Positions 8,657 through 18,616 of a stretch of DNA of 64,000 bases are shown here, in pieces. The position numbers and the translations under genes are program-made. This DNA comes from Fenollaria timonensis. GTDB lineage: Bacteria; Bacillota; Clostridia; Tissierellales; Peptoniphilaceae. The DNA lies in contig NZ_LN898230.1 in the NCBI RefSeq assembly GCF_001457835.1, positions 823,600 to 887,599 on the forward strand, read 5' to 3'. Below the pieces are notes generated by a model. That model made no database searches. It was not told the DNA's origin and was given only the letters and a program-made list of their open reading frames with translations. Position 1 is the stretch's first letter. Each line of letters starts with the position of its first letter.

Positions 8657-8673
8657 AGAAAATCACCACCTAA

Positions 8674-8702
8674 ATTATACCACAACGAAAAGTATTATTC
8701 AA
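8674..8702 (-). promoter_or_regulatory. Promoter of the PPDK regulator-ppdK operon
   Basis: TTGAAT (8697-8702), 17-base spacer, TGGTATAAT extended -10 (8674-8679). Only 17 bases separate the -10 box from the start codon, giving a very short untranslated leader. Confidence 0.75.
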
Positions 8703-8738
8703 TAATTTACAATATATTAATACTTTTATTAATCTTTC

Positions 8739-11700
8739 TTAAAAAAATTCTACGCCCGCCTTGAATAAGTTTTGTATTTCAATATCAGCAACGTTCTTAA
8801 ATGTATCTGTTTCAACTCTTTCTGAGTGAGCCATCTTGCCAAGTATCTTTCCATCTGGTGATAGCATTGACTCGATGTCAAAGTTTGATCCATTCGGGTT
8901 GTCTATATATTCAAAAGCTAATTGAGCGTTATCGCTAAGTTTTTCGTAAAGATCCTTGTTGATTAATAATCTTCCTTCGCCATGTGAGATAGGTACTCTA
9001 TAAGTCTTGTCCTTATCGATGTATTTAAGCCATGGTGATGATGTTGTTAGAGCCTTAGTCTTAACGATTCTTGCAATGTGTCTAGATATGTTGTTATATG
9101 TTAATGTTGGATCGTCTTCATCAATGTCTTTAATCTTGCCATATGGTAGTAGTCCAGTCTTGATTAATGCTTGGAAGCCGTTACAAATACCTAGTATCAA
9201 GCCATCATTTTCTTCAAGAAGATACTCTACAGCTTCTTTTACCTTTGGATTTCTTAATACATTAGCAATGAATTTACCTGATCCGTCTGGTTCGTCAGAT
9301 AATGAGAAGCCGCCTGGAATAAATAAAATTTGACTTTCTTTAATCTTATTTGCTAAATCATCGATTGACTTGTCAATGTGTTCGTTATCTAAGTTATTGA
9401 ATACAAATACATCAACCTTAGCCCCTTCTTTTTCAAAAGCATATTTTGAATCAAATTCAGAGTTTGTTCCTGGGAATACTGGTATTATAACCTTAACTTC
9501 ATCAACTGGCTTCTTTGATTTAGCTCTGAATTCTTTTTCAGTAAATTTATTTTTACTCTTAGCTACTCTTTTTTCTTCGCCAAATATTTCTAGTAATGGT
9601 TTTTCATAAGCTTCTTTATATTCTTCAAGGTCTAAACGTCTACCATTGATAATGATGCTTGCGTCTGTATTAGTTGTACCAAGGTATTCAATGCCTGGAA
9701 GGTCTTCAGTGTATTCAACGATATATGAACCATATAACTCTTTGAACATGATGTCAGCGTCCATGTTGATGTTAAAGCCGATATCGTTACCAAAGGCCAT
9801 CTTCATAAGAAGAGGAAGAGTTGTATCTCTATTGATTGCAATTGCACTTCTAACTTTCTTTCTTGAGATTAAGCTAACAAGCTCAACACTGTTCTTCTTA
9901 AATTCATTTAAATCAAGTGTGTTGTCATCGTTAATAGTTGTTCTTATTAAACCAAGCTTCATATTGCCCTTAAGTTCAGGTGTTACGACGTCTTCTATGT
10001 TCATAGATGTTACTGCAAACGAAATCAATGTTGGTGGTACGTTTAAATCATTAAATGTTCCGCTCATTGAGTCCTTTCCACCAATTGATGGGATTTGTAA
10101 ATCGTTACAGATCTTAAATGCGCCAAGCAATGCCTCGAATGGTTTTGACCACTTATATGGGTCGTCGTTTAATTTTTCAAAGTACTCTTGGAATGTTAAT
10201 CTTGCTTTGAATGGGCTTGCTCCATGTGAAGCAATTTTCGAAAGTGATTCAACTACTGCATAGTAAGCTCCGAAGAATGGGCTCTTTTCTGATAGATATG
10301 GATCAAAGCCATATGTCATAATGCTCGCTGTTGATGATTCTCCTTGAGTTGTTGGTATTCTTGCTATCATAGCTTGTTCTGGTGATAATTGGTTCTTGCC
10401 GCCTAATGGTTGAACGATGCTGCCTCTACCAACTGATGAGTCGAATCTTTCTATAAGTGATTTTTTAGAAGCGACATTGATGTCTTCTAGTCTCTTCTTT
10501 AGTTCTACTGTAAAATCATCTGCCAAATCTTCGTTAAATAGTTCTACTTCTTCTGGCTTAAAGATAACATCTTGTTTTCTTGGCGCGCCAGTTGAGTTTA
10601 AGAACTCTCTCTTTAAATTACATACTTCTATGTCATTATACATCATGATAAGTCTTTCAGAATCAGTAACTTCGGCAACTATTGTTGCTTCAAGATTTTC
10701 AGAATTTGCATATTCTTTAAACTTTTCATAATTTTCTTTAGCAATGACTACAGCCATTCTCTCTTGTGATTCTGATATAGCTATCTCCATAGGGCTTAGT
10801 CCTTGATACTTTAGTGGCACCTTGTCTAAGTGTATTAATAATGAATCTGCTAATTCACCTATAGCAACGCTGACTCCGCCTGCGCCAAAGTCATTACATC
10901 TCTTTATCATTTTAGCTAATTCAGGTATTCTAAATAGCCTTTGTATCTTTCTCTCTGTTGGTGCATTGCCCTTTTGTACTTCAGCAGCTGAGTCTTCAAC
11001 TGATTTGTCTGTTTGTATCTTAGAGCTTCCTGTTGCTCCTCCAATGCCGTCTCTACCAGTCTTTCCACCAAGTAAAATGATTATATCGCCATTAGCAGGT
11101 ACGCCTCTATATACATTTTCCATAGGTGCTGCAGCAATAACTGCACCTACTTCCATCCTCTTTGCTTTGTATCCTGGATGGTAAACTTCGTCAACATAGC
11201 CTGTTGCTAAGCCTATTTGATTACCGTATGAAGAGTATCCTCTAGCTGCGTCTAAAACTATCTTTCTTTGAGGAAGCTTTCCTTCAAGTGTATCGTCAAT
11301 AGCTTCTCTAGGGTCTGATGCTCCTGTTATTCTCATAGCTTGGTAAACATAGCTTCTTCCTGATAGCGGGTCTCTTATAGCTCCGCCAAGACATGTTTGA
11401 GCGCCACCGAATGGTTCTATCTCAGTTGGGTGATTGTGTGTTTCATTCTTAAACATTAGTAGGTAGTCTCTAAGTCTTCCGTCTACGCTAACCTTAATCT
11501 TAACCGAGCAAGCGTTTATCTCTTCACTTACTTCTAAATCGCTAAGTTTACCTAAGCTTCTTAGCTTCTTAGTAACTATTGTAGCTAGGTCCATAAGTGT
11601 AAGATCTTTCTTCGAGAATTGTTTTCTCGCCTTTAAGTATTCATTAAGTGTATTTCTAATTACTTCGATGAATTCACTTTCGCCTTCGAAATTAATATTT

Positions 11701-13664
11701 GTTAATTGTGTATTAAATGTAGTGTGTCTGCAGTGGTCTGACCAATATGTGTCGATTAACTTAAGCTCTGTTTGACTTGGATCTCTATCTTCTTTTATAA
11801 AGTAGTCTTGGAAAACTTTTAAGTCTTCTTTAGACATAGCAAGTGCTTCCTTATCGTGAAAGTCCTTTAGTCCTTCGTCATCAAGTTTAATAAAGCCGTC
11901 ATAAACTATAGACTCGATCTTAGTGTCAACACTTTCCTTAAGTGTTGTTGGTATACCAATCAATACGCCTTCTGCTTGGTCAACTGTATTTATAAGATGT
12001 TTTTTAATCTTTTTAATATCTTCTTCGCTTACATCGCCTTTAATCTCATATACTTTTTCACATCTTGCTAAAACTTCATCCTTGCCAAGAGTAACCTTAA
12101 TTGTATCCTTCAAGCCTTGTTCCCTTTGATCAAATTGGCCCTTTTTGTATCTAACAACAAAGGCATTCTTCAAATTCTTTTCCATTTCTAAAGCATTGTC
12201 CGCTAAATAAATATTATCTACCGGTTTTTCGCATAAAATGGTATTCGATATCTTATTAATTTCTTCATCAGAAAGTAATTCAATATCGTATCTGTTATAA
12301 ACTTTGATTGAGTCGATATTTATCTTAAGAAATTCTTTAATCTCTTGTGTTAAACCGTTTGACTCCGCATCAAATTCATCTTTTTTACAAACATAAACTC
12401 TCTTAACCACTGGACCAATATCCCTCCTATAATGCATTTTATCAAATGAAATCTTTTGGATCTCATCATAAACTTTCTTATATGCTTCTTCAAATGTATC
12501 GGCTTTAGAAAGTATATTTAATACCCTGCCGCCATTAGTAAGTAGCTTTGCGCCATCAGCCTTAACGCCTGCGTAATTAATTTTAACGCCTTCTGATAAT
12601 TTATCCAAGCCTTTTATTTCATAGCCTTTGTCATACTTTGCTGGATAGCCACCAGATGCTAATACAACGTTAACTATCTTTTTATCATTTACTTCTAATT
12701 TATAATCATCAAGCTTTGCTTCGCTTGTCTTGATAAGCGCATCCAATAAAGATGAGTCAATTCTTTCTAAGATAACTTCAGTTTCAGGATCGCCGAACCT
12801 AGTGTTAAACTCTAAAACTTTTATTCCGTCTGAGTTTATCATAAGTCCTGCGAATAAAATCCCTCTATAGTCAATGCCTTCAGCTTCAAGACCTTTTATG
12901 AATGGCTTTACAAGCTCTTCCTCTATGTCCTTTAAATATGGTAGTGCCATAAGGTTTGGTGAGTATGAGCCCATGCCGCCTGTATTTTCACCAGTTTCGC
13001 CTTCAAAAACCTTTTTATGGTCCTTAGCACTTGGTAGCATTATATACTCTCCATTTGATATAAGCACGTGAACAGATGTCTCAAAGCCATCGATATATTC
13101 TTCGACTATGATCTTATCATCACCAAATTTTTTATCTAAGAGTAGTTCATTAAGCGCTTCATCTATTCCTTTCTCACTTGAAGCTATGATGACGCCCTTG
13201 CCTTGAGCAAGTCCATCATACTTAAGTACTACTTTATTTACCTTTGATGCATTAAGTAAGTCACAAGCGTATCTCTTTGCTTCGTCAATGCTATCAGTCT
13301 CAAGGTACTTAGCTGTATCTATATGATACTTCTCCATGAACTTCTTTGAAAATGCTTTGCTCTTCTCAAATATTGCTGCTTCTTTCTTTGGTCCGAAGAT
13401 CTTAAGTCCCTCTGCCTCGAACTTATCGACAATGCCATAGCATAGCGGGTCTTCTGGTCCAACTATAGTGTAGTCAATAGCATTATCCTCAGCATAAGCA
13501 ATTAACTTATCAAAATCCATAACTTTTATGTCAATATTTTTGAATTCGCTCTCAGTCTTGCCATTACCAGGTGCAAAGACAATCTCTACTGAGCTGTCTT
13601 GTTCTTTAATTTTTGAAGCGATAGCGTACTCACGACCGCCACTACCTATAATTAATATCTTCAT
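8739..13664 (-). CDS. Fused PurD-PurL: GAR synthetase joined to FGAM synthase with glutaminase
   Basis: One 1641-residue polypeptide. Residues 1-419 are a complete phosphoribosylamine-glycine ligase (MKILIIGSGGREYAIA at the start, ATP-grasp KYDGLAQGKGV and GENTGGMGSYSP). Residues from about 421 are a long-type FGAM synthase (DTYWSDHCRHTTF, FKNETHNHPTEIEPFGGA, GGKTGRDGIGGATG). A C-terminal class I glutaminase (about 1375-1641) has its Cys in LGICNGFQALI and His in SHGEGRL. Purine steps 2 and 4 are thus on one chain. The ATG at 13664 has AAGGAG 6 bases upstream and follows trpS by 10 bases; an in-frame ATG at 13694 inside trpS lacks a ribosome site. The frame is intact and both halves look active. 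Confidence 0.95.
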   Translation of the reverse strand: MKILIIGSGGREYAIASKIKEQDSSVEIVFAPGNGKTESEFKNIDIKVMDFDKLIAYAEDNAIDYTIVGPEDPLCYGIVDKFEAEGLKIFGPKKEAAIFEKSKAFSKKFMEKYHIDTAKYLETDSIDEAKRYACDLLNASKVNKVVLKYDGLAQGKGVIIASSEKGIDEALNELLLDKKFGDDKIIVEEYIDGFETSVHVLISNGEYIMLPSAKDHKKVFEGETGENTGGMGSYSPNLMALPYLKDIEEELVKPFIKGLEAEGIDYRGILFAGLMINSDGIKVLEFNTRFGDPETEVILERIDSSLLDALIKTSEAKLDDYKLEVNDKKIVNVVLASGGYPAKYDKGYEIKGLDKLSEGVKINYAGVKADGAKLLTNGGRVLNILSKADTFEEAYKKVYDEIQKISFDKMHYRRDIGPVVKRVYVCKKDEFDAESNGLTQEIKEFLKINIDSIKVYNRYDIELLSDEEINKISNTILCEKPVDNIYLADNALEMEKNLKNAFVVRYKKGQFDQREQGLKDTIKVTLGKDEVLARCEKVYEIKGDVSEEDIKKIKKHLINTVDQAEGVLIGIPTTLKESVDTKIESIVYDGFIKLDDEGLKDFHDKEALAMSKEDLKVFQDYFIKEDRDPSQTELKLIDTYWSDHCRHTTFNTQLTNINFEGESEFIEVIRNTLNEYLKARKQFSKKDLTLMDLATIVTKKLRSLGKLSDLEVSEEINACSVKIKVSVDGRLRDYLLMFKNETHNHPTEIEPFGGAQTCLGGAIRDPLSGRSYVYQAMRITGASDPREAIDDTLEGKLPQRKIVLDAARGYSSYGNQIGLATGYVDEVYHPGYKAKRMEVGAVIAAAPMENVYRGVPANGDIIILLGGKTGRDGIGGATGSSKIQTDKSVEDSAAEVQKGNAPTERKIQRLFRIPELAKMIKRCNDFGAGGVSVAIGELADSLLIHLDKVPLKYQGLSPMEIAISESQERMAVVIAKENYEKFKEYANSENLEATIVAEVTDSERLIMMYNDIEVCNLKREFLNSTGAPRKQDVIFKPEEVELFNEDLADDFTVELKKRLEDINVASKKSLIERFDSSVGRGSIVQPLGGKNQLSPEQAMIARIPTTQGESSTASIMTYGFDPYLSEKSPFFGAYYAVVESLSKIASHGASPFKARLTFQEYFEKLNDDPYKWSKPFEALLGAFKICNDLQIPSIGGKDSMSGTFNDLNVPPTLISFAVTSMNIEDVVTPELKGNMKLGLIRTTINDDNTLDLNEFKKNSVELVSLISRKKVRSAIAINRDTTLPLLMKMAFGNDIGFNINMDADIMFKELYGSYIVEYTEDLPGIEYLGTTNTDASIIINGRRLDLEEYKEAYEKPLLEIFGEEKRVAKSKNKFTEKEFRAKSKKPVDEVKVIIPVFPGTNSEFDSKYAFEKEGAKVDVFVFNNLDNEHIDKSIDDLANKIKESQILFIPGGFSLSDEPDGSGKFIANVLRNPKVKEAVEYLLEENDGLILGICNGFQALIKTGLLPYGKIKDIDEDDPTLTYNNISRHIARIVKTKALTTSSPWLKYIDKDKTYRVPISHGEGRLLINKDLYEKLSDNAQLAFEYIDNPNGSNFDIESMLSPDGKILGKMAHSERVETDTFKNVADIEIQNLFKAGVEFF

Positions 13665-13674
13665 AGCTAACTCC

Positions 13675-14667
13675 TTATATTTGTACAAAGCCAACTTTTT
13701 TCATTACTTTTCTTAGAGTCTTATTAGCAAGGTATCTCGCTTTATCTCTACCTTCTGCCATAAGCTTTTCTAGTCCCTCTTTATCTTGAATAACTTCATT
13801 AAAATTATATTGAAAGTCTTTTAAATCTTCATATATGATATCTGCTAAATCTTCTTTGAACTCTTTATATCCAAGTGAATCATACTTCTTTACTATATCT
13901 TCAGGACTGATGCCTGTAAATGAACAGTATATATTTATAAGATTATATAAACCAGCTCTATTTGGGTCATAAGCAAAGTTTGGCTCGCTATCTGTAACAG
14001 CCCTTCTAATCTTTGAGTAAATTCTGTCTTTGCTGTCCATGATATAGATGAAGCTGTTTTGATCTTCGTCTGACTTACTCATCTTTTTACTTGGATCTTG
14101 TAGTGACATGATTCTCTTGCCTGTCTTGGCAATGTACGCTTCAGGCACTTTAAATGTATCTGAGTACTTGCTGTTAAATCTTATTGCTAAGTCTCTTGCT
14201 AACTCCATGTGCTGAGTTTGATCTTCGCCTACTGGTACTAAATCTGTTTGATATAAAAGTATGTCACCAGCCATTAGTACTGGATATGTTAATAGACCTG
14301 CGTTACAGTTTTCTGGAGACTTTTTGGACTTGTCTTTATACTGAGTCATTCTATTAAGCTGACCAATATAGGCAATTGTATCAAGTATCCAGCCAAGCAT
14401 AGCGTGTTCAGGTACATGTGATTGAACGAATAAAACGCTTTTTTCTGGATCAACACCACTCACTAACATCATCGCAAATATCTCATAGGTCTTCTTCCTT
14501 AATTCCTTTGGTACCTTTGGTACTGTGATGCTATGAAGGTCAGCAACTGCATATAAACAATTGTAATCATCTTGTAGTTTAGCTAAATTCTTTAAAGCTC
14601 CTAGGTAATTACCTATGGTTAAATCACCTGAGGGCTGTATAGCGCTAAAAGCTGTTTTTTTATCCAT
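13675..14667 (-). CDS. Tryptophanyl-tRNA synthetase
   Basis: Class I aminoacyl-tRNA synthetase of 330 residues charging tRNA-Trp. It has the SAIQPSGDLTIGNYLGAL opening (TIGN as HIGH), the GEDQTQHMELARDLAIRFN segment and KKMSKSDED as KMSKS. Length matches the family. AAAGGAG lies 8 bases from the ATG. It sits in the long operon between a zinc protease (22 bases) and the purD-purL fusion (10 bases). No T-box leader exists in the short gap, so no independent tryptophan control is seen. Confidence 0.96.
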   Translation of the reverse strand: MDKKTAFSAIQPSGDLTIGNYLGALKNLAKLQDDYNCLYAVADLHSITVPKVPKELRKKTYEIFAMMLVSGVDPEKSVLFVQSHVPEHAMLGWILDTIAYIGQLNRMTQYKDKSKKSPENCNAGLLTYPVLMAGDILLYQTDLVPVGEDQTQHMELARDLAIRFNSKYSDTFKVPEAYIAKTGKRIMSLQDPSKKMSKSDEDQNSFIYIMDSKDRIYSKIRRAVTDSEPNFAYDPNRAGLYNLINIYCSFTGISPEDIVKKYDSLGYKEFKEDLADIIYEDLKDFQYNFNEVIQDKEGLEKLMAEGRDKARYLANKTLRKVMKKVGFVQI

Positions 14668-14689
14668 TGTATATCTCCTTTATTACTTA

Positions 14690-15550
14690 CTAAATATCGC
14701 CACTAAATGTGTCTCCGTCTTGAATTGTGCCTTTTTCAAAGCCTTTCTTGAACCACTCCATCCTTTGTTCACTCGTGCCGTGTGTAAAGCTATCTGGAAC
14801 TACTCTTCCTTGATACTTTTCTTGAAGTGTATCGTCTCCGATCTTTGATGCGGCATTCATTGCTTCTTCAAAGTCTCCTTCTTCTAAGATGTCTCTATCT
14901 TGTATGTGCTTTGCGAATACTCCTGCGAAGTAGTCTGCTTGTAATTCAAGCATAACAGAGTATTTATTATATTCTTTTTCAGATACCTTTCCTTGTAATG
15001 AATGAACTTTATCTAAGATACCTAATTGTTTTTGTACGTGATGACCAACTTCATGAGCTAATACATAGGCCATGGCAAAATCACCCTTTGCTCCAAACTC
15101 ATTCTTAAGCTGATCAAAGAAAGACAAATCTATATAGATGTCCTTATCCACTGAACAATAGAAAGGACCCATTTGTTCTGATGCAAAGCCGCAGCCAGAA
15201 TTTATGCTGCCTGTAAATAGATTTAATTGTGGTTCTTCGTATTTTAAGCCATTCTCTTCAAATATTTCATGCCAAACATCTTCAGTGTCCTTTAAGACGA
15301 CCGAGATAAATTGTTTGTACTCCTCTTCTCTTTCACTTGTAATTGGTGTGCCTTGGCCGTTTTGTATGCCTGCGCCAGGACCGCTTGGTCCGCCTACTAG
15401 GCCTCTACCAAAAACTAAGTATAGTACTAAAAGCAGTATCATGCCTCCAGTTCCCATCTTGAAGCCGCCAAAGTTTGGCATGCCGCCTCCGCCTGATTGA
15501 CCTCTTCTATCATTTACGTTTGACGATCCTTCTCTACCTCTCCACTTCAT
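14690..15550 (-). CDS. Membrane-anchored neutral zinc metallopeptidase (YpfJ family)
   Basis: A 286-residue putative zinc peptidase of the YpfJ/neutral zinc metallopeptidase family. A short cytosolic N terminus rich in Gly and Arg precedes one membrane segment (about 32-48, MILLLVLYLVFG). The outside domain holds the HEVGHHVQ zinc motif (HExxH, about residue 166) and a downstream LQADYFAG Glu-Asp motif. GTSEQRMEWF closes the domain, as in the family. Substrate unknown. GGGGA lies before the ATG. It is 11 bases behind the deaminase gene and 22 bases ahead of trpS in the same operon. Confidence 0.9.
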   Translation of the reverse strand: MKWRGREGSSNVNDRRGQSGGGGMPNFGGFKMGTGGMILLLVLYLVFGRGLVGGPSGPGAGIQNGQGTPITSEREEEYKQFISVVLKDTEDVWHEIFEENGLKYEEPQLNLFTGSINSGCGFASEQMGPFYCSVDKDIYIDLSFFDQLKNEFGAKGDFAMAYVLAHEVGHHVQKQLGILDKVHSLQGKVSEKEYNKYSVMLELQADYFAGVFAKHIQDRDILEEGDFEEAMNAASKIGDDTLQEKYQGRVVPDSFTHGTSEQRMEWFKKGFEKGTIQDGDTFSGDI

Positions 15551-15561
15551 TTCATCATCCC

Positions 15562-16821
15562 CTAAATATTTTTAATAATTTCTTCGACTTTACTTACTAC
15601 TAAGTCTTCATCAACGCCTTTAATATTTTTATTTTCCATAATTATCTTACCGTTGATTATAGTTGTATCAACTTCACTTCCGTTCATTGAGTAAACCATA
15701 GCGCTAATCAAATTATTTTGTGGTTTTAAATTTGTATTATCTAAATCAATTAGAATTAAATCTGCTAGTGATCCTTCGCTTATATTTACATCTTCATCAA
15801 ATATATATTTATATGGATTAATAGTCGCGAGCTTAAGTACTTCTCCCGCACTCATCACCTTTGGATCAAGTGAACGAGCCTTAGCAGCAAGTGATACTGC
15901 TCTCATCTCAGTAAACATGTTTTGCATATTATTTGAACTAGCTCCGTCAGTACCTATAGATAGCTTATCACCGCGCACAAACATATTCTTTATATCTGCT
16001 ATGCCGCTTGCTAGCTTCATATTTGATGATACATTTAAACTTACTAGTGCATTGCTTTTTGCTATGATGTCCATATCTTCTTCAGATAGATGAACGCAGT
16101 GAGCAAGTATTGTCTTTTGATCAAACATGCCGAGCTCCTTAAATATTTTTATTGGGCTCTTCTTATACTCTTTATATGAGTTATTTACTTCAGTTAAAGT
16201 TTCATTCGCATGTGTATGAATGATTAAGTCTAGTTCTTTCGCTAGGTCTATGCAGCTCTTTAAGTAATCAAGTCCAGTTGTGTATATAGCGTGAGGCGCA
16301 ATAGCTAGCCTTAGCAAACCATCCTTTTGATGGTATTTTTCATACATATCACGTATATTTGCTTCTCTCTCTTTATTAAAAGCATCATTTGTCATGCCTC
16401 TAGCAATAAGGCCTCTCATACCCACTTCACTAGCTGCGTCAAAAACCCTTTCACAGAACATATACATATCATTAAAGGCTGTTGTACCAGTCTTAACTAG
16501 CTCTATAAATGTCAATAGACTTGCCCAATAAATATCTTCAGCTGTAAGTTTTGACTCAAGGGGCCAAATTTTGTTTTGTAGCCAATCCATTAGCTCCATA
16601 TCATCAGCGTAGTTCCTAAATACGCTCATGGCTACGTGGTTATGCGTGTTAAATAGGCCTGGCATAAGTAATTTATCACTACCGTCAATAGTATAGGCAC
16701 CAGCTTCGTCAATCTTATCAGCAATTCTTTTTACTCTATTGCCATCAATTAACACATCACATGGGCCATTAATGATTGATTTATCTACGTCAATATACTT
16801 AACATTTTTAATTAATATCAT
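15562..16821 (-). CDS. 5'-methylthioadenosine / S-adenosylhomocysteine deaminase-like amidohydrolase
   Basis: Metal-dependent amidohydrolase of 419 residues. The metal ligands are visible: NTHNH near 59-63, HTHANE near 205, LAHCVHLS near 240 and GTDGASSNN near 290. FRNYADDMELMDWLQNKIWPLE is typical of the MtaD/ATZ-TRZ group, which deaminates MTA, SAH or related adenosine compounds. The exact substrate could instead be another aminopurine or pterin. AGGAGG lies 6 bases before the ATG. Its place in an operon with a purine biosynthesis gene fits nucleoside recycling. Confidence 0.87.
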   Translation of the reverse strand: MILIKNVKYIDVDKSIINGPCDVLIDGNRVKRIADKIDEAGAYTIDGSDKLLMPGLFNTHNHVAMSVFRNYADDMELMDWLQNKIWPLESKLTAEDIYWASLLTFIELVKTGTTAFNDMYMFCERVFDAASEVGMRGLIARGMTNDAFNKEREANIRDMYEKYHQKDGLLRLAIAPHAIYTTGLDYLKSCIDLAKELDLIIHTHANETLTEVNNSYKEYKKSPIKIFKELGMFDQKTILAHCVHLSEEDMDIIAKSNALVSLNVSSNMKLASGIADIKNMFVRGDKLSIGTDGASSNNMQNMFTEMRAVSLAAKARSLDPKVMSAGEVLKLATINPYKYIFDEDVNISEGSLADLILIDLDNTNLKPQNNLISAMVYSMNGSEVDTTIINGKIIMENKNIKGVDEDLVVSKVEEIIKNI

Positions 16822-16830
16822 CTTAACCTC

Positions 16831-17349
16831 CTATAGATACGTGAAATTCTCTTTTGTATAAACAACTAGTGGCACTATGACTAGGCATGCTGTGATGCTT
16901 AGTAGTGATGCTACTAGATTAACTTTTATGATTCTACCTATATTGTATATATTTGCTGCATTTGCAATTAAAAGTGCAATTATATAGCTAAACATCTTCG
17001 ATATAAGTATTGAGACAAAAAGCGAGAATATATATGATATATTAAACTTCTTGTGGCTTATGTAGCCTATAGCAAAGCCAAATACTACTTCAATTGCTAG
17101 CATAAGCGTTCTTATATCTGCGTTTAAGCTCTTTCTATATAATAAGTTTAGTATAAATATCAAAATTACGCTTGGTATAGAAAATTTTATATCTAGTGTA
17201 AATACAGCTATGTAAGTAAATAGCAGTATTGCTAAGTACTCATTAAAGCCTTTGTCTAGCTTTATTAAAGCAAAGTTCATCGCTAGGCTCAAAGCTATCA
17301 GTATAAAAGCTAAAATTATATCTATAGCATTATCTTTAATAAATTTCAT
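16831..17349 (-). CDS. Small integral membrane protein, about six segments
   Basis: A 172-residue hydrophobic protein with about six predicted membrane helices, a short Lys-containing start and a short C-terminal tail. I do not recognise the family with certainty. Size and topology resemble the substrate-binding S component of ECF vitamin transporters, but no diagnostic motif is seen and no ECF energy module lies nearby. It overlaps the CYTH gene by 14 bases, indicating translational coupling; AAGGA precedes the ATG. Confidence 0.72.
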   Translation of the reverse strand: MKFIKDNAIDIILAFILIALSLAMNFALIKLDKGFNEYLAILLFTYIAVFTLDIKFSIPSVILIFILNLLYRKSLNADIRTLMLAIEVVFGFAIGYISHKKFNISYIFSLFVSILISKMFSYIIALLIANAANIYNIGRIIKVNLVASLLSITACLVIVPLVVYTKENFTYL

Positions 17350-17884
17350 TATGATCTTTCCTTAGTTCATTTATATTTTTCGTTGTAATATTTTTTCTTT
17401 CGATATTAAATTCTTTTATCAGCTCTTCAAGTTTTTCATCATTCTTTACTTCAATTTCAAGATAAGGCACATCAAAAGTTTCTTTGTCATATTCATCAAA
17501 ATCAAAGCGAGCGTCCTTATATAGATATGAATCTCTCTCCTTATAATCCACTTTTTCAGGAATAATTCCAAGCATTTCGAAAATTTCTAGTATTGCATCC
17601 TTATCTTTAACTTCACTCGTAATCTCTTTTGAGTTACGTAGCCCGCCGCTGTCCTTTCCTCTTATCTTATATGTCAAGTAAAAAGTTTTCCTATCATCTT
17701 TATCCACTTCTCTAAGTCTTAATAGAGATTTTAATAAATTTGTCTTAGCGTCTATATCGCATTTCAATATATAATTCACTTGCTTCTCTTCACCTAAGTG
17801 CTCTGCTCCCTTTGATAGAAGCTCCTCTTTAAGCGCGTCTAAGTCAAGATTAAAAACTTTTACTTCTTTTTCTCTCTCTATCAT
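17336..17884 (-). CDS. CYTH-domain protein (adenylate cyclase class IV / triphosphatase type)
   Basis: A 182-residue CYTH tunnel-fold protein. The signature ExExK is EKEVK at residues 4-8. Further basic and acidic strands for binding a triphosphate follow (LLRLREVD, YLTYKIRGKD, YKERDSY, DEYDKETFDVPYLEIEVKND). Bacterial members are triphosphatases or class IV adenylate cyclases; the substrate cannot be told from sequence. The start codon overlaps the nagB stop by one base, placing it firmly in the operon. Confidence 0.87.
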   Translation of the reverse strand: MIEREKEVKVFNLDLDALKEELLSKGAEHLGEEKQVNYILKCDIDAKTNLLKSLLRLREVDKDDRKTFYLTYKIRGKDSGGLRNSKEITSEVKDKDAILEIFEMLGIIPEKVDYKERDSYLYKDARFDFDEYDKETFDVPYLEIEVKNDEKLEELIKEFNIERKNITTKNINELRKDHNEIY

Positions 17885-18615
17885 TATTTTATAACAAGAC
17901 TTGCTAATTTTTCATCTATGATTACAGTAACATCTGGATGTAAATTTAATAGTGATACTGGTACCTTAGATGATATCTTTTTAGAATTTAATAAATAATC
18001 TATTGCAAAGCTCTTTTGAGTGCCGCTTGCAATTAAAACAATTTTTTTCGCTTTAAATATAGAGCCAACCCCCATAGTGATAGCAAATTTTGGCACGTCA
18101 TCTATATCATCAAAGAATCTTGAGTTAGCGACCCTTGTTGACTCAGATAGCTCTTGCACATATGTTAGCGAGCTTAAATCGTCGCCTGGCTCGTTAAAAC
18201 CTATGTGGCCGTTTTTGCCAACGCCTAGCACTTGTAAATCAATCTCATAATGAGAAAGACTTTCTTCGTACTCCTTAGCCGCTTTTTCTAAGTCAGCTCC
18301 CTCAGCGTGTGGTATATGTGTATTTCTCTTATCTATGTTAATATGATTAAATAAATTCTCATTCATAAAGTAATAATAACTTGCTGGATGGTCCTTACTT
18401 AAACCAACGTATTCATCAAGGTTAAATGTAATTACATCCTTAAAATCAATAGCGCCATCATTATTAGCCTTGATAAGCTCTTTATACATGCCAATAGGGC
18501 TTGATCCTGTTGCCAAACCTAATACACTGTCATGCTTTTCTTGAATTTGTTTAATAAATATTTGAGCTGCTTCCTTGCTCATCTCGTCATAATCTTTGCA
18601 AACTATAACCTTCAT
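17884..18615 (-). CDS. Glucosamine-6-phosphate deaminase
   Basis: Converts glucosamine-6-phosphate to fructose-6-phosphate and ammonia (243 residues, family length about 240). Motifs: LATGSSPIGMY at the phosphate site, FNLDEYVGL with the catalytic Asp, and GVGKNGHIGFNEPG with the catalytic His. AGAGGTG lies 6 bases before the ATG. It follows the phosphoesterase gene by one base. No nagA is present in this operon, so it may serve amino-sugar recycling with enzymes encoded elsewhere. Confidence 0.95.
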   Translation of the reverse strand: MKVIVCKDYDEMSKEAAQIFIKQIQEKHDSVLGLATGSSPIGMYKELIKANNDGAIDFKDVITFNLDEYVGLSKDHPASYYYFMNENLFNHINIDKRNTHIPHAEGADLEKAAKEYEESLSHYEIDLQVLGVGKNGHIGFNEPGDDLSSLTYVQELSESTRVANSRFFDDIDDVPKFAITMGVGSIFKAKKIVLIASGTQKSFAIDYLLNSKKISSKVPVSLLNLHPDVTVIIDEKLASLVIK

Positions 18616-18616
18616 A

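Noticed and set aside
8689-8728. AAAAGTATT / AATACTTTT inverted repeat behind the purD-purL gene
   Set aside because: Nine or more A-T pairs around a loop of about 20 bases with a poor T run; it overlaps the next promoter and may be chance in AT-rich DNA.
9646-10263. 205-codon open frame opposite the PurL part of the fusion
   Set aside because: It is antisense to conserved PurL motifs, has no ribosome site and a composition typical of a reverse-strand shadow.
14668-14689. T-box leader for trpS (and for hisS, valS, alaS)
   Set aside because: The gaps before these genes are 1-24 bases, too short for a T-box; no AGGGTGG-type element is seen.
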